The position numbers and the translations under genes are program-made. The notes beneath the pieces are model-generated. The model did no database searches. It saw only the letters and a list, made by a program, of their open reading frames with translations, and was not told the origin of the DNA. A stretch of 64,000 nucleotides of DNA, from assembly GCF_004798685.1 (NCBI RefSeq), contig NZ_CP039291.1:558001-622000 (forward strand). Reading direction: 5' to 3'. Origin of the DNA: Cellulomonas shaoxiangyii. GTDB lineage: Bacteria > Actinomycetota > Actinomycetes > Actinomycetales > Cellulomonadaceae. Positions 57,024 to 64,000 of the stretch are shown here, piece after piece (the first letter of the stretch is position 1; each line of letters opens with the position of its first letter).

Positions 57024-57195
57024 GGTGCCTCCTCGCGGCCCGCCGTGGCCGGGTGCGGCGTCGGACGACGGGCGTCCCCGCCACCGTAGGGCGGTGCGCG
57101 GGCCGGGGCACAGGGTGAGCCCGCCCTGCCCGAGAACGGCCCGATTCGTCGGCGGCACCCCCGGGCGCCCCGCACGCGACCGCTCACACCGTCAC

Positions 57196-57340
57196 GTCAC
57201 CCCGGTCGCGCCGCCGAAACCGGAGTTCCTGACCACGTCGGGGCCGAGGATCTCCGGTTTCGTGACCTCACCCCCGGTCGCGTCGGCGAACCCGGAGTTG
57301 CTGATCACGGCGGGGCCGAGGTGGTCAGGAACTCCGGGTT
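57196..57340. repeat. Tandem pair of hairpin-forming repeats
   Basis: Two units of about 55 bp (57196-57249 and 57267-57321) begin with CACCCC(C)GGTCGCG and end with CGGGGCCGAGG; about 80% identical. Each contains its own stem: 57217-57225 with 57252-57260 (9 bp) and 57289-57299 with 57330-57340 (11 bp). The outermost arms (57218-57236 and 57321-57340) also match, 19 of 20. This fills most of the 342-bp gap between the Csp-like gene and the MaoC gene. Confidence 0.85.
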
Positions 57341-57365
57341 CGAGCGGGGGATGGGGGAGGGAGGG

Positions 57366-58283
57366 TCAGGGGAGGGGGTGGATCGAGCCGAGGACGTGGG
57401 GCTTGCCCGTGCGGGCGTGCCATGCGGCGAGGTCGTAGCCGCCGCCGTCGGCGGGGCGCGTGCTGACCGCCACGGTTCCGGGCAGCAGGACCGGCTTCAC
57501 GAACTCGACCGACCACACGAACGCGTCGCCGCGTGCCGCTCCCACGTCCGCGAGCAGCCGCGACGCCGTGTACATGCCGTGCGCGATCGCCCGCGGGAAC
57601 CCGAACGGCCGGGCGGTGAGCGCGGACAGGTGGATCGGGTTGCGGTCGCCCGACACCGCGCCGTACCGGCGGCCCGTGTCCCCGTCGAGCCGCCACGTGC
57701 CCGTGGGGGCCGGCGGCGCGAACGCCGTCCGCTCGGCGGCGGGCTCGTCGACGGCGTCCGCGAGACGCAGCCCGGGTGCGAGGTACGTCGAGACGCCACG
57801 CCACGCGACGCCGTCCGCACGATCCGACGCCGCATCCGTCGCGACCTCCACGACGAGGTCCACCTGCGTCCCGCGCGGGTGCGGTCGCATCGCCTCGGCG
57901 TGGGCCCGGACGCGCAGCACGTCCCCGAGCACCAGCGGCCGCCGCTGCTCGACCCGGTTGGCCAGGTGCACCATCCCGAGCAGCGGGAGCGGGAAGTCGT
58001 CGCGGACCATGAGCGCCGTCGCGACCGGGAAGGCCAGCACGTGCACGTACCCGGCGGGCAGCGCGTCCGTGCCGGGCTCGCCGAGCAGCCGCTGGTAGGC
58101 CGTCAGGTGCGCCGCGTCGACGCGCACGCCGTCGACGGCGTCGACGACGTCCGGCAGGGGCCGCTGCACCCGCCGCGAGCCACCACCGCGCAGCGCCAGC
58201 CGTGCCGCCCCGGCCGCCCCGCGGCCGTACAGCCCGCCGAGCCCGGGGACGGCGGGCAGCACGACCTCGCGCGCGTCGCTCAC
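57366..58283 (-). CDS. MaoC-like enoyl-CoA hydratase
   Basis: 305 residues, double-hotdog type. C-terminal MaoC signature: TGRRYGAVSGDRNPIHLSALTARPFGFPRAIAHGMYTASRLL (Asp/His of the hydratase site in SGDRNPIH). The N-terminal half has a second hotdog-like part (GYVHVLAFPVATALMVRDDFPLPLLGMVHLANRVEQRRPLVLGD). Probably hydrates 2-enoyl-CoA in fatty-acid turnover. GTGA overlap with the fabG-type gene upstream makes it the last gene of the operon. Confidence 0.9.
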   Translation of the reverse strand: MSDAREVVLPAVPGLGGLYGRGAAGAARLALRGGGSRRVQRPLPDVVDAVDGVRVDAAHLTAYQRLLGEPGTDALPAGYVHVLAFPVATALMVRDDFPLPLLGMVHLANRVEQRRPLVLGDVLRVRAHAEAMRPHPRGTQVDLVVEVATDAASDRADGVAWRGVSTYLAPGLRLADAVDEPAAERTAFAPPAPTGTWRLDGDTGRRYGAVSGDRNPIHLSALTARPFGFPRAIAHGMYTASRLLADVGAARGDAFVWSVEFVKPVLLPGTVAVSTRPADGGGYDLAAWHARTGKPHVLGSIHPLP

Positions 58284-59677
58284 CGGCCGACCATGTTCTG
58301 CCCGCACACGCGCAGCGTGCGGCCGACGATCCCGCCGGCGGCGGGCGACGCGAGGAACGCGATGGCCTCCGCGACGTCGACGGGCAGCCCGCCCTGCTGC
58401 AGCGAGTTGAGGCGGCGCGCGACCTGGCGCGTGACCGCCGGGATGCGCGCGGTCATCTCGGTCTCGATGAACCCGGGCGCCACCGCGTTGGCCGTGCCGC
58501 CGAACGCCGCCAGCAGGGGCGCGGTCGCGCGGACCATGCCGATGACGCCGCCCTTGCTCGCCGCGTAGTTCGTCTGCCCGCGGTTGCCCGCGATGCCCGA
58601 CGTGGACGCGAGCGCGACGATCCGCGGCGCGTCCACGAAGTCGCCGGACGTCAGCAGCGCCTCGTTGATGCGCAGCTGCGCGGCGATGTTCACGGCCAGC
58701 ACCGACGACCACTTGTCGTCGGACATGTTGGCCAGCAGCTTGTCGCGCGTGATGCCGGCGTTGTGCACGACGACGTCCAGCCGGCCGTGCCGGGCACGCG
58801 CGTGCTCGAGGATCCGCTCGCCGGCGTCGGCCGCGGTGACGTCGAGCTGCAGCGCGGTGCCCCGGACCCGGTTCGCCACCTGCGCGAGCTGCTCGCCGGC
58901 CGCGGGCACGTCGACCGCGACGACGGTGGCACCGTCCCGGGCCAGCACGTCGGCGATCGCCGCGCCGATGCCGCGTGCCGCGCCCGTGACGACCGCGACC
59001 TTGCCCGCCAGCGGCTGCTCCCAGTCGGCGGGCAGCTCGCCCGCGTCGGAGTCCACCTCGAGCAGCTGCCCGTCCACGAAGGCCGACCGGGCGGACAGGA
59101 AGAACCGCAGCCCCGCCACGACGCTCGCCGCCGTGACCGGTACGTCGGCCGCGACGACCAGCCCGTTGCCGGTCCCGCCCGCGCGCAGCTCCTTGGCGAG
59201 CGAGCGGAGGAACCCGTCGACGCCCTGCCGCGCGGCGGCGACCGCCGGCGCGTCCGTGTCGAGCGCGGGACGCGAGATCGTCACGACGCGTGCCCCGGGA
59301 CGCAGGGTCTTGAGCGTCGACGCGGCGGCGAGGACCGGTGCCGTGAGGTCGTCGGGGTGCGCGACGTCGGTGAGCACGAGCACCACGGCGGCGTACCGCA
59401 CGTCGGGCGTCGCGTGGCGGTGCACCTCGAGGTCCCAGCCGTCGAGCACGGAGGGCGTGTCGGCAGCGAGGGGCGCGGTGGGTCCGCCGGCCGGCGAGGA
59501 GAGGAGGGTCGCCACCGCGTCGGCGTCCGGGCCGGTGCCCAGCACGAGCACCGGTCCGTCCAGCAGCGGCTGCCCCGGCCGGTGCCGGCGCAGGCGTGCC
59601 GGGCGCGGCAGGCCGAGCTGCTGCGCGAGCTTCTTGGTGAGGCCGCTGTTGACGAGCTCGAGGTACGTGTCGGTCAT
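58280..59677 (-). CDS. High-molecular-weight FabG-type 3-oxoacyl reductase
   Basis: 465 residues, two Rossmann-like halves. The N-terminal 205 residues are a degenerate reductase domain (DGPVLVLGTGPDADAVATLL) without a catalytic triad. The C-terminal half has VVTGAARGIGAAIADVLARDG, NAGITRDKLLANM, and catalytic Ser and Tyr/Lys in STSGIAGNRGQTNYAASKGG. This matches the FabG4/HMwFabG group of actinobacteria, which reduce 3-oxoacyl-CoA. AGGAG before the ATG. Coupled to the MaoC gene by GTGA overlap; the thiolase lies upstream in the same direction. Confidence 0.93.
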   Translation of the reverse strand: MTDTYLELVNSGLTKKLAQQLGLPRPARLRRHRPGQPLLDGPVLVLGTGPDADAVATLLSSPAGGPTAPLAADTPSVLDGWDLEVHRHATPDVRYAAVVLVLTDVAHPDDLTAPVLAAASTLKTLRPGARVVTISRPALDTDAPAVAAARQGVDGFLRSLAKELRAGGTGNGLVVAADVPVTAASVVAGLRFFLSARSAFVDGQLLEVDSDAGELPADWEQPLAGKVAVVTGAARGIGAAIADVLARDGATVVAVDVPAAGEQLAQVANRVRGTALQLDVTAADAGERILEHARARHGRLDVVVHNAGITRDKLLANMSDDKWSSVLAVNIAAQLRINEALLTSGDFVDAPRIVALASTSGIAGNRGQTNYAASKGGVIGMVRATAPLLAAFGGTANAVAPGFIETEMTARIPAVTRQVARRLNSLQQGGLPVDVAEAIAFLASPAAGGIVGRTLRVCGQNMVGR

Positions 59678-59784
59678 CGCTGCTCCTGCGTGGGTCCGGC
59701 CGGGCGGACGAGCGCCACGGGCGTCGGGAGAAAGGGTGCCGGGCCGCACGCCCCGCGGGGGGGTGGGGGCGTACGACCCGGCGG

Positions 59785-61152
59785 TCAGGGGGCCTCGAGG
59801 ATCGCGGTGAGGCCGAGCCCGCCCGCGGCGCACACGGACACGAGGGCGCGCACGGGGGAGTCGTCCCCGGCGGCGACCTGCGCGGCGCGCCGGCGGTGCA
59901 GCTCCTTGGCGATGGTGGCGACGATGCGTCCGCCCGTGGCGGCGAACGGGTGGCCCGCGGCGAGCGACGAGCCGTGCACGTTGAGCCGGTCGGTCTTCAC
60001 CGTGCCGAACGCGCCGTCGAGCCCGAGGCGCTCGCGGCCGAACTCGTCGGACTCCCACGCGGCGAGGGTCGTGAGCACGGTCGACGCGAACGCCTCGTGG
60101 ATCTCGACGTACTGGAAGTCGTCGAGCGTGAGCCCGTGCCGGGCGAGCAGGCGCGGCACGGCGAACACCGGCGCCATGAGCAGTCCGTCGACGCCGTGCA
60201 CGAAGTCGACGGCGCCGGCCTCGGCGTCGACGACCGCGGCGAGCGGGGTGAGGTCGTGCTCGGCCGCCCACTGCGCGGAGCCGAGCAGCACCGTGGACGC
60301 GCCGTCGGTGAGCGGCGTGGAGTTGCCGGCCGTCATCGTCGCGGGCGTGTCGAGCCCGAGCCCGAACGTCGGTCGGAGCTTGGCGAGCTTCTCCATGGAG
60401 GTGTCCGCGCGCAGGTTGCCGTCGCGCGCGAGGCCGCGGTACGGCGTCACGAGGTCGTCGAAGAACCCGGCGTCCCACGCGGCGGCGAGGCGCTGGTGGC
60501 TGCGCAGCGCGACCTCGTCCTGCGCCTCGCGGGTGATGCCCCACTGCGCCGTCGTGAGGGCCTGGTGCTCGCCCATGGACAGGTGCGTGCGGGGCTCGGA
60601 CGTCCGCGGCGTCGCGGGCGCGAGGTCCTTGGGGCGCAGGCGGGCGATGGCCGTCAGGCGCTGCTGCGGGGTCTTGGCGTGCGAGAGGTCGAGCAGGACG
60701 CGGCGCAGCCGGTCGCTCACGGCGATGGGCGCGTCGGACGTCGTGTCGACGCCCCCGGCGATCCCGGACTCGAGCTGGCCGAGGCGGATCTTGTTCGACA
60801 GGGAGACGACGGTCTCGAGGCCGGTGGCGCACGCCTGCTGCACGTCGTAGGCCGGCGTCGTCGGCGACAGCGCCGAGCCGAGCACGGCCTCGCGCGTGAG
60901 GTTGAAGTCGCGGCTGTGCTTGAGCACGGCGCCGGCGGCGACCTCGCCGATCCGCTCCCCCTGCAGGCCGTAGCGGGCGACGAGCCCGTCGAGGGCCACG
61001 GTGAGCATGTCCTGGTTCGACGCCTGTGCGTACGCGCCGCCGGCACGGGCGAACGGGATCCGGTTGCCGCCGAGGACGTACGCGGCGCGGGGGCCGGTCG
61101 TCGCGGTGGCGGCGGTGTCGGTGGTGCTCGGGTCGGGGGTGGAGGCTGCCAT
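59785..61152 (-). CDS. Acetyl-CoA acetyltransferase (thiolase), FadI-like
   Basis: 455 residues. Thiolase: active-site Cys in AYDVQQACATGLETVV, NSTPLTDGASTVLL, EIHEAFASTVL (His), NVHGSSLAAGHPFAATGGRIV (His) and CAAGGLGLTAILE (second Cys). Cleaves 3-oxoacyl-CoA in beta-oxidation. The ATG at 61152 has GAGAGGGA upstream and is favoured over the ATG at 61179. Operon order thiolase, fabG-type, maoC covers three beta-oxidation/synthesis steps. Divergent from a TetR gene. Confidence 0.94.
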   Translation of the reverse strand: MAASTPDPSTTDTAATATTGPRAAYVLGGNRIPFARAGGAYAQASNQDMLTVALDGLVARYGLQGERIGEVAAGAVLKHSRDFNLTREAVLGSALSPTTPAYDVQQACATGLETVVSLSNKIRLGQLESGIAGGVDTTSDAPIAVSDRLRRVLLDLSHAKTPQQRLTAIARLRPKDLAPATPRTSEPRTHLSMGEHQALTTAQWGITREAQDEVALRSHQRLAAAWDAGFFDDLVTPYRGLARDGNLRADTSMEKLAKLRPTFGLGLDTPATMTAGNSTPLTDGASTVLLGSAQWAAEHDLTPLAAVVDAEAGAVDFVHGVDGLLMAPVFAVPRLLARHGLTLDDFQYVEIHEAFASTVLTTLAAWESDEFGRERLGLDGAFGTVKTDRLNVHGSSLAAGHPFAATGGRIVATIAKELHRRRAAQVAAGDDSPVRALVSVCAAGGLGLTAILEAP

Positions 61153-61311
61153 GTCGGGCGTTCCCTCTCGCATCGGCACTGATGACGAACTCGAGCCGGT
61201 GGTGCGACCGTCGCAGGCCCCGTGGGCGCCCTACCGCGTGCGGTGTGGCGCGTCGAGGGACGTCGGTCCCGGTGATGTCCGAAACCCACAGTACCTGATA
61301 CCTTCGGTTGC

Positions 61312-62331
61312 GTGAGGTCCGTCACGCCCGGACCGTCGAGGACGACGGCCCCGCCCCCCGCTCGCGACGACGCGGCCCCCCGCCGCGCCCTGGCCGTGGC
61401 GCCCGTCCCGGCCACGGACGCCGGGGACGGCACCTCGGGTGGGCCCGCGGACGACGACCTCGACGGCGCACCCGCCGACGGGCGGTCCACGCGCTGGGCC
61501 GACCACCGCGAGGCCCGCCGCGCCGAGCTCCTCCGGGTCGCGCGCCGCACGGTGCACCACCGGGGCCCCGACGTGTCGATGGAGGAGATCGCGGCCGCCG
61601 CCGGCACGTCGAAGTCGATCGTGTACCGCTACTTCACCGACAAGACCGGCCTGCAGATCGCGGTCGCCGAGGCGGTCGTGCTGCAGATCCAGGGGGCGCT
61701 CGAGGGCGTCCTGCGGGTCGCGCCGACGCCGCGGGACGGCCTGCGGGCGATGGTGGCGGTCTACCTCGAGATGATCGAGTCGTCGCCGCACGTGTACGCC
61801 TTCGTGACGCGGGACGGCTCGGTCGAGTCCGGCGGGCCGCTCGGGCACTTCCTCGACTCGGTGACGGCGCTGGTCGCCGCACCCTTCGCCCGCGGGCTCA
61901 CCGAGGACCGGGACGGGCGCCAGGTCGCCCGCCGCCCGGGCGACGCCGCGCCGGCCGCGGGGCCGGACGCCGCCACCCGCGCGCTGGCCGAGTCGTGGGC
62001 CGCCGGCGCCGTCGGCTTCGTGCGCGGCGCCGGGGAGTGGTGGCTCGCCCACCGCGACGACCCCGGCACCCCCGACCGCGAGGTGCTGACCGCCCAGGTC
62101 GCCGCGTGGCTGTGGGCCGGCCCGGTCGGCCTGCTCGCGCGCGACCGGCCGCCGCGCGACCGATCCACCCCCGATGCACCCGCACCCGACGCACCCGCAC
62201 CCGACGCACCCGCACCCGACGCACCCGCACCCGACGCACCGACCGACGACGTACCGGCACCCGCCCACCAGGCACCGACCCGCCCGACCGGCAGCGACCA
62301 CGCGGCCGGCACCCCGAGGGAGCAGCGATGA
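61312..62331 (+). CDS. TetR-family regulator
   Basis: 339 residues, long for the family. Disordered residues 1-58 precede the HTH (HREARRAELLRVARRTVHHRGPDVSMEEIAAAAGTSKSIVYRYFTDKTGLQ, about residues 65-116) and the ligand domain (LRAMVAVYLEMIESSPHVYAF). The C-terminal 60 residues are a disordered tail of DAPAP repeats. Starts in the 159-bp divergent gap with the thiolase gene; TACCTGATACC about 20 bp before the GTG may be a promoter or operator. The stop overlaps the acyl-CoA oxidase start (ATGA), so it probably controls both directions, acyl-CoA being a likely signal. Confidence 0.9.
   Translation: MRSVTPGPSRTTAPPPARDDAAPRRALAVAPVPATDAGDGTSGGPADDDLDGAPADGRSTRWADHREARRAELLRVARRTVHHRGPDVSMEEIAAAAGTSKSIVYRYFTDKTGLQIAVAEAVVLQIQGALEGVLRVAPTPRDGLRAMVAVYLEMIESSPHVYAFVTRDGSVESGGPLGHFLDSVTALVAAPFARGLTEDRDGRQVARRPGDAAPAAGPDAATRALAESWAAGAVGFVRGAGEWWLAHRDDPGTPDREVLTAQVAAWLWAGPVGLLARDRPPRDRSTPDAPAPDAPAPDAPAPDAPAPDAPTDDVPAPAHQAPTRPTGSDHAAGTPREQR
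62173..62240 (+). repeat. 15-bp tandem repeat encoding DAPAP
   Basis: Four units of GACGCACCCGCACCC (62173-62232; the first has GAT) plus a partial fifth inside the TetR gene. Each codes Asp-Ala-Pro-Ala-Pro, so copy number can change without frameshift. Confidence 0.9.
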
Positions 62332-64000
62332 CCACCACGACCGCCCGCCCCGCGGCCCGTCCCGCACCGTCCGGCGCCGCGAAGGACCAGCCCACCGACC
62401 GTGTGGACGTCGCCGCGCTCGAGAACCTGCTGCTCGGCCAGTACGCGCAGCTGCGCCGCGAGGCGCGCGCCGTCACCGCCGACCCCGACTTCCAGAAGAT
62501 CGAGGGCATGCCGGCGGCGGAGCACCGCGAGCGCGTGCTGCACCAGCTGCGCCGCCTCGAGGCCGAGCACGACGTGCTGCGCTCGTTCCCTGCGCGGCAC
62601 GGCGGTGCGGACGACCACGGCGGTTCGCTCGCACGGTTCGAGGAGCTCGTCGCCGGCGACCCGTCGCTGCAGATCAAGGCGGGCGTGCAGTGGGGGCTGT
62701 TCGCGTCCGCGATCCTGCACCTCGGCACCGAGTACCACCACGAGACGTTCCTGCCGGGCGCGATGCACCTGCAGGTGCCCGGCGCGTTCGCCATGACGGA
62801 GACGGGCCACGGCTCGGACGTCGCGTCGATCGGCACGACCGCCGAGTACGACGCCGAGGCGCAGGAGTTCGTGATCCACACGCCGTTCCGCGGGGCGTGG
62901 AAGGACTACCTCGGCAACGCGGCGCAGCACGGCACGGCCGCCGTGGTGTTCGCGCAGCTCGTCACCGCCGCACCGGGCGGACCGAAGGTCAACCACGGCG
63001 TGCACGCCTTCTACACGCCGATCCGCGACCCGCAGACGCACGAGTTCCTGCCCGGGATCGCCGGGGAGGACGACGGCGTCAAGGGCGGCCTGAACGGCAT
63101 CGACAACGGGCGGCTGCACTTCGACCGCGTCCGCGTGCCGCGCACGAACCTGCTCAACCGGTACGGCGACGTCGCGCCCGACGGCACGTACTCGTCGCCG
63201 ATCGCGAGCCCCGGTCGCCGGTTCTTCACGATGCTCGGCACGCTCGTGCAGGGCCGCGTCTCGCTCGACGGCGCGGCGGTCAACGCGAGCAAGATCGCGC
63301 TCGCCATCGCCGTGACGTACGGGAACCAGCGCCGGCAGTTCGCCGGCGGCGGGTCGGACGAGGTCACGCTCCTCGACTACGGGCAGCACCGCCGCCGCCT
63401 CCTGCCGCTCGTCGCGGAGGCGTACGCGGCGACGTTCGCGCACGAGGAGCTGCTCGCCGCGTTCGACGACGTCTTCTCGGGACGCGGGGACACGCCCGAG
63501 GCCCGCGAGGACCTCGAGACGCTCGCCGCGGCGCTCAAGCCGACGTCCACGTGGGGCGCGCTGCGCACGATCCAGACGGCGCGCGAGGCGTGCGGCGGGC
63601 AGGGGTTCCTGGCCGAGAACCGGCTCACCGGCCTGCGCGCCGACCTCGACGTGTACGTGACCTTCGAGGGCGACAACACGGTGCTCTACCAGCTCGTCGC
63701 GAAGCGCCTGCTCGGGGACTACGCCAAGTCGCTGACGGCGCTGCAGAGCGACCGCGGCGACATGGCGCGGTTCGTCGCGGAGCGCGTCGCCGACGCCGCG
63801 CTGCACCGCACGCCGCTCGTGCGTGCCGTGCAGGCGCTGGGGGACCTCGGGGACGCACGCCGGTCCGTCGGCCGGCTGCGCGACGAGGAGACGCAGCGCG
63901 ACCTGCTCACGGACCGCGTGGAGACGATGGTCGCGCAGGTGGCCCAGGCCCTGGCGCCCGCGCGCACGATGAGCCCCGAGAAGGCGGCGGCGCTGTTCGA
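62328..64000 (+). CDS. Acyl-CoA oxidase/dehydrogenase, 3' end outside window
   Basis: 557 codons are visible with no stop. The flavin-binding signature FAMTETGHGSDVASIGTTAEYD, HTPFRGAWKDYLGNAAQHGTAAVVFAQL, and RVSLDGAAVNASKIALAIAVTYGNQRRQF mark the acyl-CoA oxidase-type group of the ACAD superfamily. ARTMSP and the catalytic region TSTWGALRTIQTAREACGGQGFL follow, with FEGDNTVLYQLVAKRLL. Oxidises acyl-CoA at C2-C3. ATGA overlap with the TetR gene fixes the start. The N-terminal 25 residues are Ala/Pro rich. Confidence 0.92.
   Translation, partial: MTTTTARPAARPAPSGAAKDQPTDRVDVAALENLLLGQYAQLRREARAVTADPDFQKIEGMPAAEHRERVLHQLRRLEAEHDVLRSFPARHGGADDHGGSLARFEELVAGDPSLQIKAGVQWGLFASAILHLGTEYHHETFLPGAMHLQVPGAFAMTETGHGSDVASIGTTAEYDAEAQEFVIHTPFRGAWKDYLGNAAQHGTAAVVFAQLVTAAPGGPKVNHGVHAFYTPIRDPQTHEFLPGIAGEDDGVKGGLNGIDNGRLHFDRVRVPRTNLLNRYGDVAPDGTYSSPIASPGRRFFTMLGTLVQGRVSLDGAAVNASKIALAIAVTYGNQRRQFAGGGSDEVTLLDYGQHRRRLLPLVAEAYAATFAHEELLAAFDDVFSGRGDTPEAREDLETLAAALKPTSTWGALRTIQTAREACGGQGFLAENRLTGLRADLDVYVTFEGDNTVLYQLVAKRLLGDYAKSLTALQSDRGDMARFVAERVADAALHRTPLVRAVQALGDLGDARRSVGRLRDEETQRDLLTDRVETMVAQVAQALAPARTMSPEKAAALF

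Noticed and set aside
57196..57340. CRISPR-like array
   Set aside because: Only two imperfect units with internal hairpins, no regular spacers and no cas genes nearby.
62173..62240. Minisatellite outside coding DNA or CRISPR repeat
   Set aside because: The repeat is in frame inside the TetR gene and encodes DAPAP, with no spacers.

Overview
The window is a very GC-rich, gene-dense stretch of an actinobacterial chromosome. GTG starts, ATGA/GTGA stop-start overlaps and leaderless-looking promoters are common. The mix of glycoside hydrolases, CUT1 sugar transport, PurS/PurQ purine genes, DUF3151 beside purA and LemA points to a Cellulomonas-like, plant-polysaccharide-degrading member of the Micrococcales. 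That assignment comes from gene content, not from a marker gene. I see no rRNA, tRNA or CRISPR.

Layout. 0-3.4 kb: two CNNM/CBS membrane proteins and an aldo/keto reductase. 3.4-8.1 kb: a glucuronoxylan side-chain module (GH67 alpha-glucuronidase and a mannonate-dehydratase-like enolase-superfamily enzyme, divergent from a LacI regulator with a candidate operator between them). 8.1-14.9 kb: RecQ-type helicase, SDR oxidoreductase, pyrE, a membrane-anchored protein with LemA, then HAD phosphatase and DedA. 15-20 kb: an arabinoside-type ABC importer (lipoprotein and two permeases) with a GH51 arabinofuranosidase. 20-24 kb: SpoU methyltransferase, an AbiEi-like/DUF559-like gene bracketed by two copies of a palindromic element, and class II aldolase. 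23.7-26.8 kb: a partner-switching module (PAS-GAF-PP2C-HATPase protein with two STAS proteins). 27-38 kb: purine genes purA, purD, purC, purS and purQ interleaved with an AAA ATPase, an amidohydrolase, a nuclease and a PadR-regulated membrane protein.

38.8-54.2 kb is the most interesting part. Three probable sulfur-control devices lie within 13 kb: a nine-residue Cys-Cys leader peptide at 40.57 kb, an S-box SAM-I riboswitch ahead of a rhodanese-metZ operon (47.8 kb, minus strand), and a SAM-IV-type riboswitch ahead of a class V aminotransferase (52.6 kb). Between and around them are accessory genes: a UvrA-like ABC protein, two single-gene units bounded by copies of a TGTCGA/TGCA repeat (44.3-45.96 kb, resembling a small cassette array), a VapBC-like pair, a CoiA-like nuclease, an unrecognised 323-residue protein, a small cysteine-rich ORF and a truncated serine recombinase.

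54-64 kb: a GNAT/P-loop fusion, a pentapeptide-like protein, a Cys-rich copper-storage-type protein, a tandem hairpin repeat, then a fatty-acid cluster (MaoC hydratase, FabG-type reductase and thiolase on the minus strand; divergent TetR and an acyl-CoA oxidase/dehydrogenase cut by the window end). All family names come from reading motifs by eye; no database search was run.
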